64,000 nucleotides of DNA, from contig NC_063261.1 of assembly GCF_019578655.1 (NCBI RefSeq), positions 8,688,446 to 8,752,445 on the forward strand, in the 5' to 3' direction. The first letter of the stretch is position 1; every line of letters starts with the position of its first letter. Under the pieces are notes generated by a model. It saw only the letters and a program-made list of their open reading frames with translations. It was not told the DNA's origin and did not search any database. Of the stretch, positions 1 to 11,489 are shown one piece after another. Source of the stretch: Ricinus communis (Eukaryota; Streptophyta; Magnoliopsida; Malpighiales; Euphorbiaceae). Both the position numbers and the translations under genes were made by a program.

Positions 1-672
1 TAAGGTCCCTGGTCGAGCTTTGCTCTCTGGGGCGCCGATCTGTTGGAATGAGAGGTTTGAGATGATAGAGTTGAGGTTAGTTGAGACATAAGTGTTGAAA
101 TAATCGAGATTTTAGAGTTGGGATTAGAGTTCTACTGAAGTACTCAGTCCCGTTGCATGTGGAATAAATTTTGTTTAAGCATGGCATGACACATATGTTT
201 TAACATGACACGTATGGTTCGCGTGATTTATTAATTATTTTAAAATTAAATGAATGTGACATTGAGATATTTGAAACTGTTTTAGATGTATGATTTTAAC
301 TCACTCTGGTGGCGGTCTCCATTTATTGTTTTGATTCGTATTTGTTAGTTCTCTCGCGACTCTTATTGACTCCTTCATCATCGGGTGAAGTATTTGATTT
401 GGTATGTAAAATGGTAAATCTTAGATTCTCCGCAGTAGTAATAGTAAATGTATCAGTTGTAAATTTTTCTGAGCTTCGGGTCTCGCCTAGTTTTTCCGTG
501 ACCAAGTATTTATGTAAAATGTAGCATTTAAGATAATTTGTGGCTTTATTAATATTAATTTGAGATGAGATTTGTTTAAATCAGTGAGTGTCAGGCTTAC
601 TACGGGTTTCGGTGGCCTTAAGCCTACCCATTCCCTAGTGCCGGTCACGGGCCCACGGGTGGGGTCGTGACA
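1..672 (+). repeat. Right end of a Gypsy-type LTR, cut by the window edge
   Basis: The block ends in a G/C-richer stretch (about 590-672) reading CCTAGTGCCGGTCACGGGCC and then GGGGTCGTGACA. This is a familiar 3' terminus of plant Ty3/Gypsy LTRs whose partner end begins TGTCACGACC. A diverged version of the same end lies at about 56,755-56,821. No primer-binding site or gag follows, so this is either a solo LTR or a truncated element. The left end lies outside the window. Short ORFs inside it have no recognisable content. Confidence 0.55.
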
Positions 673-1300
673 GCACATATCTTTAGAAAGAGATATGTCA
701 TGAGATATTACCAAAAATCTTTCTCTGATTCTTCCATGTTAAACTCCTTTAACACATATGTCTATGTACTGGAAATTTAGAACATTCGTGCAATTTGAAG
801 CATCTATCTCCATAGATTTCAATCCTAAAAAGTAAACTGCATGTTCTAACTTTTTATGGATTTATAAATCTTGGTTGACTCGTGATAAAGGATTTGTCAC
901 TTTTCCTTTTGTCTATATGTCTACAATATACAATATTAGAGAACATTATTATACTCCCATTAACCCCTTTATATACACTTATTTATTCTATTTGGACTGA
1001 TACTTATAATTACATTACTAATCAACCTTTTGATTAAGTATGTAACTTATTAAGTTTTCTTTGCCCAATCTTTGTTCAAAGACTTCCATATTAGTTTTTC
1101 TCAAAAAACTCACTTGCACCATAATGGATCTAATCCATTTAAATGTGTCTACCACAGTCTTCACTTGGTTAAACAATATGGTATCCATAATAGAATCTTA
1201 TGGCTTGATGCCAACTTTAAGAGTTAATGTCAAACATTAGTTCTTAGTGTAGTAGAGATATAATTGCGTATTCCATAAGAGATCTTCATTTCTTATTAAT
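673..1300. other. AT-rich spacer, no gene seen
   Basis: No reading frame, RNA gene or clear repeat is recognisable. The sequence is AT-rich, with many stops in all frames. Confidence 0.5.
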
Positions 1301-2460
1301 ATAATTACATATTCCATAAATCATAAATTTCAAGAATACAATAAAACGATCTATAAGTTGTAGAAGCTACACTTCATAAGCTCATGATATCTCAAAAACC
1401 ACCATCTGAGATAGATATATACAAAAACTTCTAGCTTTTATTTAGGGATGACATCTGTAATCTCTTGAAGACCACCGTTCAAGATAAATACATGCTTGAT
1501 ATTTGGATTACACATGTCACACCTTGATTTGGGGACTATGCCTGTCACTCTATAATTTAGGGACCATGCCCATCACGAGTTGATTTAGGGACCACGCTTG
1601 TCACACCTTGATTTAGGGTCCACGCCCGTCACGAATTGATTTAGGGACCACGGATGTCACAAATTTATTTATAGACCATGCACATCCATTTTTGAGTCAC
1701 TATCCACCACGGGAAACAGAAAGTTATGATTTTTGCTTCGGGATAAAATATAGTGATTTTCCCATTTTAGGGACCAAAGTGGTTAATTTGTTGCTTCCGA
1801 GATGTGATGATTTCCAACTTCAGGATGCAGTTGATTATTTTTCCCTCTAAGGACTAAATTAGTGGTTTACCAAGTAAGGACGAAAATGTAATTTGTCGTT
1901 CAAGGATGAAAATGGCAATTTGCCACTTTTAAGACACGTATTTATCCCTTTTTCCTTCATTCTTTCATTATCTATTTTCTCTTAACTCTCTCTCTATACT
2001 CTCTTTCTTTGATTTTTCTTTCAATACTCAACTGAATTCCTCAAAAATTGTCCTAAATTATTGGGTTTCTCATCAAGATCAATGGGTCGCACCTTAATCA
2101 CTCAAAATTGGGACTTTTCATTGCCAATTTCACACTAAAATGACCTAGGTTTAGCAAAAGGGGAAGAAATTCTGCTTTTGGCTAAATCGAGCACCCATCA
2201 AGCTTTCTCGACCATCAATAAGGCATTTTTCCTTGATATTATTGTTTACTTGTCATTTATACACTTGAAAAACACATAAAACATAAAAAATTTATGAAAG
2301 ACAAACAAAGATCTCACTGCCCTAACATTAACAATCGATTAGTTGTGCCCATAGCCGATCATCTCTACACAGTCTAAATCGGTCGCACACACCTGAACTT
2401 GGTTTTATGTATTTTCAAATTGACATTGTGTTAATTCGGTTTGCCAATAGTTTCTACGGA
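1300..2460 (+). repeat. LTR/leader block of the Tat-like family, copy 1
   Basis: This stretch parallels 10,050-11,060 in the same orientation. Both have a phrase around 'gtagaagctacactt', then a minisatellite, then 'cttcgggat' and 'agggaccaaa' sentences. Both then have a leader containing 'aaattgggacttttca' and 'ttttggctaaat.gagcaccca', followed by an antisense-type ORF. The two copies are diverged but collinear, so they are direct repeats of one element region. The block probably represents LTR plus adjoining untranslated sequence. Exact LTR borders cannot be fixed by eye. Confidence 0.5.
1516..1690 (+). repeat. Minisatellite, unit about 30 bp
   Basis: About six imperfect copies of a unit with core GATTTAGGGACCACGCCCGT separated by CAC/GAGTT spacers. 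Related arrays lie at 10,165-10,375, 55,762-55,990 and, in opposite orientation, 61,846-61,970. All sit within LTR-like blocks. Confidence 0.75.
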
Positions 2461-4075
2461 GGTTGAGAGTGGTTTGATGAGCTTCCAAGCTCTGTTGAGG
2501 CTTGAATAATACATATTGTGTTCCACTAATTCATTACTATAGTACCATCAGTTGTTGGGAGGATGAACCACACTTTCATTTATGCAGTAATCAAGAGGTG
2601 GATGGACACTACCCACACTTTTCACACCCAAGTTTGAGAGCTGACATTATCTCAACTTTCCTTTGCAGCCATTATGGGAATTGACTTCTTGAGTACCCCC
2701 GTATTGTTCGATAATGCTATTCATGACCATACATTTGATGCTCAACACCAGTTCATTATCGAACTGCTGGGGTTCTTGCCTACATGCAAGAATAATCACT
2801 ATCTAGCCTACTAGAGCATCATTCTTCACTACAAAAGGATTCACTCCCCGCTCTATTAAATGGTTGATAAGATGGCTTGGGCCTTTCTGGTTTATTTATT
2901 TCAGACAACACTGTTCTACGATTCAAGAAATTCATTGAACCTTCACTATCTAGCCTTTTTGAGAGACTTGTACTGAGTCTCTTCATATACTGAGTCTCTT
3001 CATCATTGAACCTCCGCTGTACTAGCCTATCTATACCAGCAGCTAGACATCACGGTCTAAGGAAGCAAGTGGCTTTGCGATGTTCGGCACGCCATACATG
3101 TACTCCATTCTCCTTTATCATACTTTTACATTTTCCTTTGTTATATAGATTATAGCTTATCGTTTGAGTGCAGGTATGGGCCTTAAAGCATGGTCTCTTG
3201 ATATGGGCTTAACTTATCAAAATTTTATAAGCTTTCCCTTATTGGAGCTCTAGGGCTCGAACATAAGCATTTCACTAGAGCGAGCGCAGATCCACATGCA
3301 TCATATGTGGATCAAGTCTCTAACCTAGGATAAGGTAAAATAAAAATACATATTAGTTTGATTTTATATAAAGTTCAGATACTTACCTTTGTATCTTGCA
3401 GGTTCAAGCTAACTGGCTTGGGGACTAGCATTGGGACCCATTTTTAATGGCTGCTGCTGACATTAAGCTTATGAGGATATTTCTTATGGGGCCTACTTGC
3501 TGCATGTGGTACTTAGGCAAGCGGATCTACAACTAGGAGAGAGGACCTAGTTGTCGATGACTGCCCAAGCGCCTCTGTTGTCTATGTTTGGACAGCAGAC
3601 CATGCAGATGAGAAGCTAGAGGAGTGTCTTGAGGAGCTCACCATTAGGTTAAGGAGGATCGATTACCATCGTTCATGACTCAACTGCTAGGGTTTATGCT
3701 CTTGGATAGAGATACTATTGTGCAAGTACTTCCTTATCGCATCTTTTCTACTTTATTATCACTCCATTATGAGATATTCTAAATAGCACCTATGTTGCAT
3801 TTAGTCTTCTTGGCCTTACACTCCTAGAGTTTCAGAGTTAGAGGAGGGATGGCCTGCTCGCCATCATAGAGGCACTTGCATTTTTGGCTCATCCACCATT
3901 GCAACTTTTGAGGCACCTCCTACAATGATGTTGGATGTGATTCATGGGAGTATTCCATTTCTTCCGGACCTGACCATCTCATATTGGAGACTTTCTAGCA
4001 CTGTGAACCACCAGTTGGCCCGAGAATCAAGCCTCCCTCCAGAGCTGACACTAAACGGATGCACCCATATGAGTA
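2461..4075 (+). pseudogene. Decayed plant-mobile-domain-like antisense ORF of a Tat element
   Basis: Translating the plus strand through several stops and frame changes gives WFDELPSSVEA, then a segment ending RWMDTTHTFHT and MGIDFLSTPVLFDNAIHDH. The Arg-Trp-x-x-x-Thr-His-Thr-Phe block resembles the RW..ETHTFHL signature of the plant mobile domain (PMD, aminotransferase-like) family. A second copy lies at 11,063-11,460. Near 3,900-4,070 the frame reads EAPPTMMLD...ISYWR, matching 21,341-21,480. Antisense extra ORFs with PMD-type domains are known in Tat-lineage Gypsy elements. Here the ORF runs opposite to the Tat pol fragments on its right. The reading frame is badly broken. Confidence is moderate for the family and high for its being non-functional. 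Confidence 0.5.
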
Positions 4076-4480
4076 GTTCTTTTATTGGTCAATAATATCC
4101 AAAAAAATCCTTTCAAAAATCTTAATAGTTATTAATGTCAAAATACACGTAATATTGAAAATTTGTCAATCGGCACTGTGTAGAGCCGATTCGCCTACAA
4201 GTAGAGCTAATTGGCTTTGTGGGCTAAAAGTTTAGGAAATTTTGACAATTTGGTCCCTAAACTTTCTAAAACGGCCATCTTACCCCTTGAAGTTGATTTT
4301 TTGACAAATAAACCTAAATTGATTCTATAAAGGTGATTTTAATTTAATTATTCTCAACCCTAACTTAGATTTTCCATCCTTAGTCTCCCTAAACTCAAAA
4401 AAGGCAGAAACTTTCATCACATGATTTTTTTAATTCCCTCGATTTCTGGATCCGGAAAATGGATGCTGACAAAGGGTAAG
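4076..4480 (-). repeat. Fragment of the Tat-type LTR block
   Basis: The stretch about 4,140-4,470 reads 'ttggtccctaaactttc', 'cctaaattgattctataaa', 'ctcaaccctaactt.gatttt' and 'aaaggcagaaactttcatca'. It parallels 9,760-10,010 and 63,770-64,000 in the same orientation, and 11,490-11,700, 13,140-13,380 and 61,180-61,400 in reverse. It includes the AGCCGATTCG/AGAGCTAATTGGCT motif typical of this family. Confidence 0.6.
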
Positions 4481-5100
4481 TAAAATAAAAATCAGAATGT
4501 ATGAGGGATTGCGAGGGCTTGCAAGGTCAGTCGATGCTCAACAGTAGTATATCGAGACTTTAAGGCTTCAACTGTTTGCCCTTCAGACCTAGGCCCTATA
4601 GGCTGATTCTAATGAGGGAATAGATGATTCTAAAGAGGGCCTTAATAACTTCCCTTTACTAGTCTAGCTTTTTATATCTTTAGGACATTGTTTTGTACTT
4701 GATACTATATTGTACTTTTACTAATTTTATAACACCATATTTAATATTTGAAGGCAATTTGATGCATATTTTGATTGTCCAACACTGATTTATACACATA
4801 TACAACTCATATAATGTTGGAATGCGAAAAATTATCAAATAATCAAATCTAGGATGGAGCTAGTCACATAGTCAATTGGCTATGGTTGACTCGATCAGCT
4901 CTGTAGTTATAGAGTCTGTTTCTAACTCCAATTCTAGCCTTATAAATATACACAAACATCCTTAGCTTCCCCAAATGTAATTCTTTCATTCTAATTCTGA
5001 AAACATGACTTAAAAATGTGCAAAAACCTTCAAAACACTTCTCAAAATACTAACTGGGGATGAATGAATCAAGCGTGGGAGATTTCACTTTTTCTCTTTC
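4480..5100. other. Repeat-derived spacer, no gene seen
   Basis: AT-rich, with a further AATTGGCTAT...GATCAGCTC motif pair near 4,870-4,905 that fits the surrounding LTR-type sequence. No coding signal is recognised. Confidence 0.4.
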
Positions 5101-5106
5101 AAGGCT

Positions 5107-6570
5107 TTGCAACACATCAAGCTTGACTACAGGTTTCTTCACTCGGCTGTTAACTTTTTATGCCCAAAAGATCATGTCTATTACTTCAATGGGCAAGAAT
5201 TATGTCCTATAATTGAAGAGTTCACTACCATCCTTGGAGGTCCTAGTGATTATACCCATACCATTAAAAGAATGATATTTTTATGCATACAGCACAAAAA
5301 GAATTAACCAAATTTATTTGATTTGCCAAGGATTGATGATCCTTTCCTAGAAAACTTATAGAGCCCATTTGATATCTTCGTATCCAAGAATCAACAAATT
5401 CGACTCCGCATTCTTCATAAAATTTTTGGTCTTCTTTTTCATTTCTGATTACTCGATAATTTCCACAAGCACAAATTCCACTTTTTATAGGCCCAAAAAT
5501 TCTTTCACAAAACAATCCACCTTTTTCAGGTTTATTGGTTTTGTAATGAAAAGTATAGGGTTTTGTCACTTCTCCAACAATCACCCTTCAACATGCCCCT
5601 AGCTGAAGTACTTTCCTATTCTATTGATGAGTACATTACCCTTACTTCTTTGATTTCTTGCTGTGGTAACAAAGGAAAGGGAATTCTTGTCTAGCTTAGG
5701 ATAGTAAACTTTTGCCTTTATGCCTAATTTCTACTGATTCCTTCTCGAGGAGGAGAAATCCAAATTGTTGGTATCATTGATCAGGTGGAGCACGATACTA
5801 ATCTAGTTCTAGTGATTTTGGTTGAAACTGTTATTAGGTTCGATATGTATAAAACCCATCAAAGGCTTGCTAGCAACCCTATTCTCTTACACGTATGCAA
5901 CCAAATCTCCTTTTTCTCTTTACTCTTACACCTTAACTTTTGCCTAGGCCACTCTTTTAGATTTTCAACTTAGCAAGCTAATGTCTTAATTTTTACCTAA
6001 GTCACAATTTTGGGTTTTCAACTTAGCAGTTTCTTTTCCTTATTCTTTTTCTTTATTTTTTTCTCATTTTTTTCTTTTTGCAGATTTAGTTACGTGAGAA
6101 GCTCTAGATATTGGCTATTCCAGGAGAAATTGACACATATGAGTAAAGCATGTGCAAATCCACTCTATTATCGTGCCCTCGAGGTCATGAAGGTTGGATT
6201 GACTGGATAAGGGCAGACCGAATATCATTATTCATTGGACTTGCCCTTGGTGGAAGATTCAACATGTCACACTTCTAATATATGGGGGTTATGTCCTTTT
6301 ACTTGGGCTTCGAGCATCCACTTTCTCTACAACCTCTACGCACTGCCGCAAGTGTTGGAGGAAGTAGTTGATTTTAGAAAATCCTCCTGATTTCGAAGGC
6401 TTACCATTGAGGTGAGATTTCTTGGACAAGATTGAAAGGTTGTTGCCCCAATGCACCATAGAGCACAATATTAATGCTAAAGGTGATCCAACTACAGATG
6501 ATAACTTCAAGACTTAGGTTCTCTTCACACTAACACTGCACTTTGATCTGCAAGGTAAAAAAGGACTCGA
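5107..6570 (+). pseudogene. DUF7745-like antisense ORF remnant, interrupted by plastid DNA
   Basis: The first piece (5,107-5,307) reads a 66-residue frame with FLHSAVNFLCPKDHVYYFNG and CPIIEEFTTILGGP. This resembles the N-terminal part of plant DUF7745-type proteins found in retroelement ORFs. After the plastid insertion, frames at about 5,700-5,890 read VGIIDQVEHDTNLVLVILVE and HQRLASNPILL, which continue the same family pattern. A pyrimidine-rich stretch ending TTTTTGCAG at about 6,083 looks like an intron acceptor, with coding-like sequence resuming (LFQEKLTHMSKAC). The ORF is antisense to the integrase remnant at 6,950-7,183, as in the extra antisense ORFs of Tat elements. Stops, frame changes and the insertion make it non-functional. 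The domain assignment is by pattern memory. Confidence 0.5.
5363..5581 (-). pseudogene. rpoC1: Nuclear plastid DNA fragment from rpoC1
   Basis: The minus strand translates to [19 protein letters not shown]..., then [20 protein letters not shown], then CGVEFVDS and IRRYQMG. This is the N-terminal region of the plastid RNA polymerase beta' subunit, including its zinc-binding cysteines (CACGNY and the later CGVEF). Similarity begins and stops abruptly within a retroelement ORF, so this is an organelle-to-nucleus transfer and not a gene. Compared with the plastid protein as I know it, there are a few substitutions, such as KFYEECG where KFCEQCG is usual and DSWIRR where DSRIRR is usual. These fit decay without selection. 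Frame is open across the fragment. Confidence 0.9.
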
Positions 6571-6949
6571 GAGCTAGCTACTGAGTCCAAGAATGCAAGC
6601 GTAAAGAGAAGAAAGTGAAAACGCTTTTATTTTTAGATCTTATAGATTTTACTTAGGTTTCATATTGTTTTTCTTTTAGTAGTGCATAAAGTAATAAACA
6701 TTCATATGCAAATTTGATAAAAGCTCTAGACAATTTAATTCATTTAATAAAGGTCCAAGTGGGTACATTTTATTTTCTTATGATACAACTCCTATTATCA
6801 ACTGTCCTTTCAAATTTTCAAGCTAAATATTTTGTCTCTTTATTGCCTTAATTTTTGCCTGACCAACCCTTTCAAGTTTTCTAACCAATAGATCCCTTTT
6901 TATTTATATTTTTCTTTTTTAAATATATATTTCTTGAGAAAATCTATGT

Positions 6950-7183
6950 TGATGAGCTTAGAGAAATTGTTCCCTTCCAAGTTTTATATCTTAGCAGCAA
7001 CCTTGCGCATAATCTTCTTTACAAGATACAGGCCATCCCAATTAGGCTTGAACTTCCTATGATGATAAGATGTTGTAGGCCTTGTGTGCTTCAATACTAA
7101 ATCACCAGCTCTAATCTTTCCCGGCTTTACCCTCTTATTGAATGCTCTAGCTACCTGTGGGTAGCGGTTTTGGACGTGCACCC
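6950..7183 (-). pseudogene. Tat Gypsy integrase C-terminal remnant
   Basis: A 65-residue minus-strand frame reads ARAFNKRVKPGKIRAGDLVL, then KHTRPTT and FKPNWDGLYLVKKI. This is the region after the integrase core of Tat-lineage Gypsy polyproteins, and it matches the ends of the pol copies at 16.9-17.1 kb (+) and 22.75-22.95 kb (-). The similarity stops near 7,183-7,195, where LTR-type sequence begins. Only the polyprotein tail is present, so it cannot function. Confidence 0.75.
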
Positions 7184-10030
7184 AAGTGTCTCTAGTGACT
7201 ACAGAGCTGCAAAGTTTTTCAACCTAATTGAGAATACGCTAACTAGTCATAGAGACTGACGTGAAGAAAGGGACCCGCCATAGGGGTAATTCTTCGGGAC
7301 ACTTTTACTATTTACGTGGCATTTGTAGATTCCATAAGTAAGCTTTGTCACATCTAGAGATGGATTCGAAAGCCAACTTCTTTATTTATATGTCCTTATT
7401 TTCAATTTTATTCTTTAATGGGCTATTCCTTATAAACACAACATTTATAACTCTATAATCAATCACTAAAGCATGTGAGATCTACCTAAGTATAGCCCAT
7501 TTTAGTTGGGCCCAATTCTCATTTATATTATTAGGCTAAGTTAACTACTCAATTATGCACAAGGAAGCCCACCTAGTTTAATCCAGTTACAAGTTATACT
7601 CTTGATTACCAAGTTCTTACCCTAAGTGGACTATCTTTTGAATGCTAAGGCTTAATTCAGTTATCTTATTCTAAATGAATTGATTAATTATTTTAAACAA
7701 GCATAAGCCTATTAAGTCTAAATGAGATTTAGTTTAGGCCCAATTTACCAATATTAACCTAATGGACTATAATTTACATGCAAAGCCTCATTTTAAGCCT
7801 ATGTTAGGTGTCCAATTTTAATTTATAATCAAGCATCAATTATTTACCATTCATCCATCAAAATAAAGAAAAAATAAAGCAAAAAGTAAAGAAAGTAGTA
7901 AACCTAAATTACAACCCTTCCTACTACTAATAAACTTAAAAAAATGACTAATCTAGGTTAAAATGGTAATTGGGCTCAAAAATCACGAAATAGAACAAAT
8001 TTAGGAAAATTGCTGATGGTTGACATCACAGAGCTATCAATGCACATCTGATTGATTGTGCACTAAGCCAATCAGCTCTACAGTTCTATCCAAGGCTAAT
8101 TTTTATTGTTTCAGCACTCCAATCCTGAAACTCTGACATACATGCGCGTAAACGCATCAATCATATAGCAATGCAAAAGGGGCAAAATAAATACATAAAT
8201 AATTAAATTTTAAGGCAACATGCATATTAAATAAGTTTACAGTAACTTGGTTTCCTAACATGACAATTTCTACAAATGTTAAACTAATCATACAATTCCT
8301 AATCAATTCATATTAACACTTATAAATCATCATTAACCTAGCATACTAATTCACATGCATGATCATAAGAATTAAAACCTTAAAAATGTACTAGACAGAA
8401 ACTTATAATTCCATAAAAGAAAGCTTGATTCTAAGCATGTTGTGTTGGGAATTGATATTAAAATATAAGGAAAGGTGCAATAAAAGCAATTTAAAATTTT
8501 TCTCAATTTCCACCAAGGATCTCATTGATTAAGATAGACACAACATACAAAACAAGCAAATGATAGAGAAGGCTTACAAAGGGAGTTTTTGGCCAATCCA
8601 ACGAGTGCTTTTTGCTTTGTTGATTATTGATTTTTCAAGGATGATTGATACACTTTAAAGCTACTTAAGTGACCAGCTTCATTTGGTGATCCACATAATC
8701 TTTTAAGCAAAGATCTCACTGAACCATTTTTAAGGGATTAAGAAGAGATGTTGGAGATTGAATGTTAGTTCTAAGCAAAGGGGGTGAATCAATTAACCTT
8801 ATTCATTAATTCACCAAGGGTATACTTTTCAAGAAAATATTTTTCTCATTTAGATGTGCGACCAACCTTTCAACCTTACCGCACTATATGCATCTCTTTC
8901 TATATATATGGCCTTTAATTAAAGTCCTTAAAGGTTTAGGATTTTTAGAAAATCCTAACTTTAAGTTAGGCTTTGTTATCCTAAATGGACTGTAGTTAAT
9001 ATAAGAACTAATCCATGGAAAATAAACCCATCACAGGCCTATTATACAAGGTCCATTAGCTCTGAATTAATTAACCTTTACTTAGGCCCAATATATATGA
9101 GCTTAAGCCTAATACTTAAAGCCTCATTTTAATCCTCACTTAAAGCCTATTTGTGTGACCCAAAAGGTTCGTAACATGTTGGCAATGGATATGGATTATG
9201 AATTAAACTCTTGTAATTCAATGTTAGTTCTGTAATGTAACTTAATCCATATTCATAGATCAAGATTGGCATCTAGCAATGGATCATGACCATCTAAATT
9301 TGTAGGAATGATTAAAGTGCTTTAATCAACCTTTTTAGTGAACAATCTTACAATATAATTCAATCCTTTCATCATACTTCTAAAAGTTTGTGTACTGCCT
9401 AATACTTAATATCATTCTATGCCAGTTGCCAAAAATGCAAAAAGTTGCTATGACTTGCTACCCTAACCTCTAAGCTTCTCATTCTATTTATAGAAACAAT
9501 TCATGAAATCTTAAAATGCATTTTGATATACATTCTTAACTATTGATAAATATCCTTAATTGAAATAATTAAGTATTAAATAAAACATTAAAGATTATTT
9601 AAAACTCAAATATTCATTAATAAGATATTCTAGAAGACGTATTTTTACTAATTTTGACATTTTTAATCAAGAAATTATGTGAAATGATGCCAGGTTTCGG
9701 GTTCGGGACCAATCGAGATTATGTAGAGCCAATTGGTTATACATAGAGCCGCTTGGCTCACGGGGGGCAAAAGGTTTTAGAAAATTTTATGCCTTGGTCC
9801 TTGGATTTTAAAAATTTGTGATTTCACCCTTCAAACTTAAGTTTTTTTATCAATTTAGTCTAGATTTCAAAAAAATAATATGAATTATTCATAACTCTAA
9901 TTAGGATTTGACTGTCCTCAAACTCTCCAGACTCAAAAAGCAGTAACTTTTATCATCAGATTTTCTGTAATTCTCTCGATACCTAGATTTGAAAAATGGG
10001 TGTTAATAGTTTTCTTCTAATTTTCTTGAT
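7184..10030 (-). repeat. Large Tat-type LTR block, minus orientation
   Basis: The left edge (7,195-7,310) reads 'cacccaagtgtctctagtgact', 'aactagtcatagagactgac' and 'gggacacttttac'. It matches 62,040-62,165 and continues collinearly with 62,170-64,000 through sentences such as 'cccaattacaagttat' and 'ctgcgagtctc'-type motifs. The right part (9,700-10,010) carries the AGCCAATTGGTT motif cluster and the 'ctctccagactcaaaaagcagtaac' end. The reverse orientation of the same block occupies 11,490-13,138 and 13,139-15,040. No coding frame is seen. Confidence 0.6.
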
Positions 10031-11060
10031 ATTTATAAGCACAAATATGATTAAGCAAATTGAGACAAATAATAAATATCAAAGATACAACAAATATAGG
10101 ATATGTTTTGGGTGCTGTAGAAGCTATACTTTATAGGACCGAACTGGTGCAGACTTTCTATCTAGCTTTGATTTAGGGAGCATGCCCGTCTAATTTTAGG
10201 GATCATATTGCTTGATTGAAGGACCACGCCTATTTGATTGAAGAACTACGCCTTGCTTGATTGAAGGGCTACGCCCACTTGATTAAACGAGTATGCCTGC
10301 TTGATTGAAGGACTACACCTGTTTGATTAAAGGACTATGCCTGTTTGATCAAAGGACTATGCTTGTGATTTGTAGAGACTTGTCCCTAGCTTTTAACCAT
10401 TTTTCGCTTTGGGAATAAATATGACATTCTCAATTATTTCCCCTTTACAAATGTTGAACTTGACTTTGGATTGACAAATTCCACTTTAGGATGTAATTTA
10501 ATTGATCTGTGTTCTTCGAGGACTGAACTAGTAATTTGCCTATCTAGGGACTAAAGCCTAATTTTAGAGGTTAGGGACCAAAATGGCACTTTGACCTCCT
10601 TAGGACATATATCTCCTTTATCCATTCTTACCGACTTTCTCTATACCTTCTTAACTAAATTTCATCAAATTTATCTTGAAATGGTTAGTTCTTCTTCAAG
10701 ATCTGTAGCACACCCAAATCCCATCAAATTGGGACTTTTCAATTGATTTCTCGCTAAAACGATCTTAGACTTGTGAAAGGGAAGGAAATTCCCATTTTGG
10801 CTAAATTGAGCACCCACTGGCATTTTCTACCATAGACGAGGTATTTTCTTTCGCTAAACTTATTTATCTGCCATTTTTACACTTAGGGAACACAAAATTT
10901 ATCCAAAATTGCAAAAAATTAAGAGAAATCAAACTACCTTAGCCTGAACAGTCGATCTGCTCTACACAGTCCGATTAGACACGCACAGGCTAGAAAATGA
11001 CTATTTGCACAGTTTTTCAAAGAAAAACTTGAAAATATTAGGCTACTTACCTGTTTTTAA
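10030..11060 (+). repeat. LTR/leader block of the Tat-like family, copy 2
   Basis: Same order of landmarks as 1,300-2,460: 'ctgtagaagctatactt', the minisatellite, 'gcttccgagatg'-type sentences, 'caaattgggacttttca', 'ttttggctaaattgagcaccca', then a PMD-like ORF. Divergence from copy 1 is visible throughout. Confidence 0.5.
10165..10375 (+). repeat. Minisatellite, unit about 24 bp
   Basis: About eight or nine imperfect units of the type TTGATTGAAGGACTACGCCTG. This is a shorter-unit relative of the array at 1,516-1,690. Confidence 0.75.
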
Positions 11061-11062
11061 CT

Positions 11063-11460
11063 TTGGTATGCATGTGTGTGTTCACTTGTTTTTATGCTTT
11101 TCATAGTGACACTGTGTTGATTAGGTTCGCCGAAAACTTCTATGGTGCTCAGGTGTGGCTCGATGAACTACCGAGCTCTGTCCAGGCTCAAATTGGTGAC
11201 ACTAGATTTTGTTGGTTTATTGCCATATTACCCCCTACAATTGGAAGGACAGACCATAAGTTGATCTACACACTGCTTGAAAAGTGGATGGACACTATCC
11301 ATACCTTTCGCACATACATGTTGGGGAGCTGACCTTGTCTCCTCTTTCCTTAACGGCCATTACATGTATTGACTTCTTAGGCATGCTTGTGCCTTCTAAT
11401 AATGCGATTCATGACCAGAGATCTGATGCTCGAGATTAATTCATCATCTCACTTGCTGGA
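11063..11460 (+). pseudogene. Plant-mobile-domain-like antisense ORF remnant, copy 2
   Basis: An 89-residue plus-strand frame contains FYGAQVWLDELPSSVQAQIG, then ILPPTIGRTDHKLIYTLLEK, then WMDTIHTFRT. It is collinear with 2,461-2,690 (WFDELPSSVEA, RWMDTTHTFHT), and the downstream text 'attgacttcttaggcatgcttgtg' also matches 'attgacttcttgagtacccccgta'. After the stop at 11,330 the frame is lost and the block runs into LTR-type sequence near 11,490. It is a truncated relic of the antisense ORF. The PMD assignment rests on the LPPT and W-x(3)-HTF blocks. Confidence 0.5.
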
Positions 11461-11489
11461 TGCCAGCACCCATCTTCTAGATCCAAATA

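Noticed and set aside
5369..5602. 77-residue plus-strand frame over the plastid fragment
   Set aside because: It is the opposite strand of the rpoC1 match and has no family resemblance.
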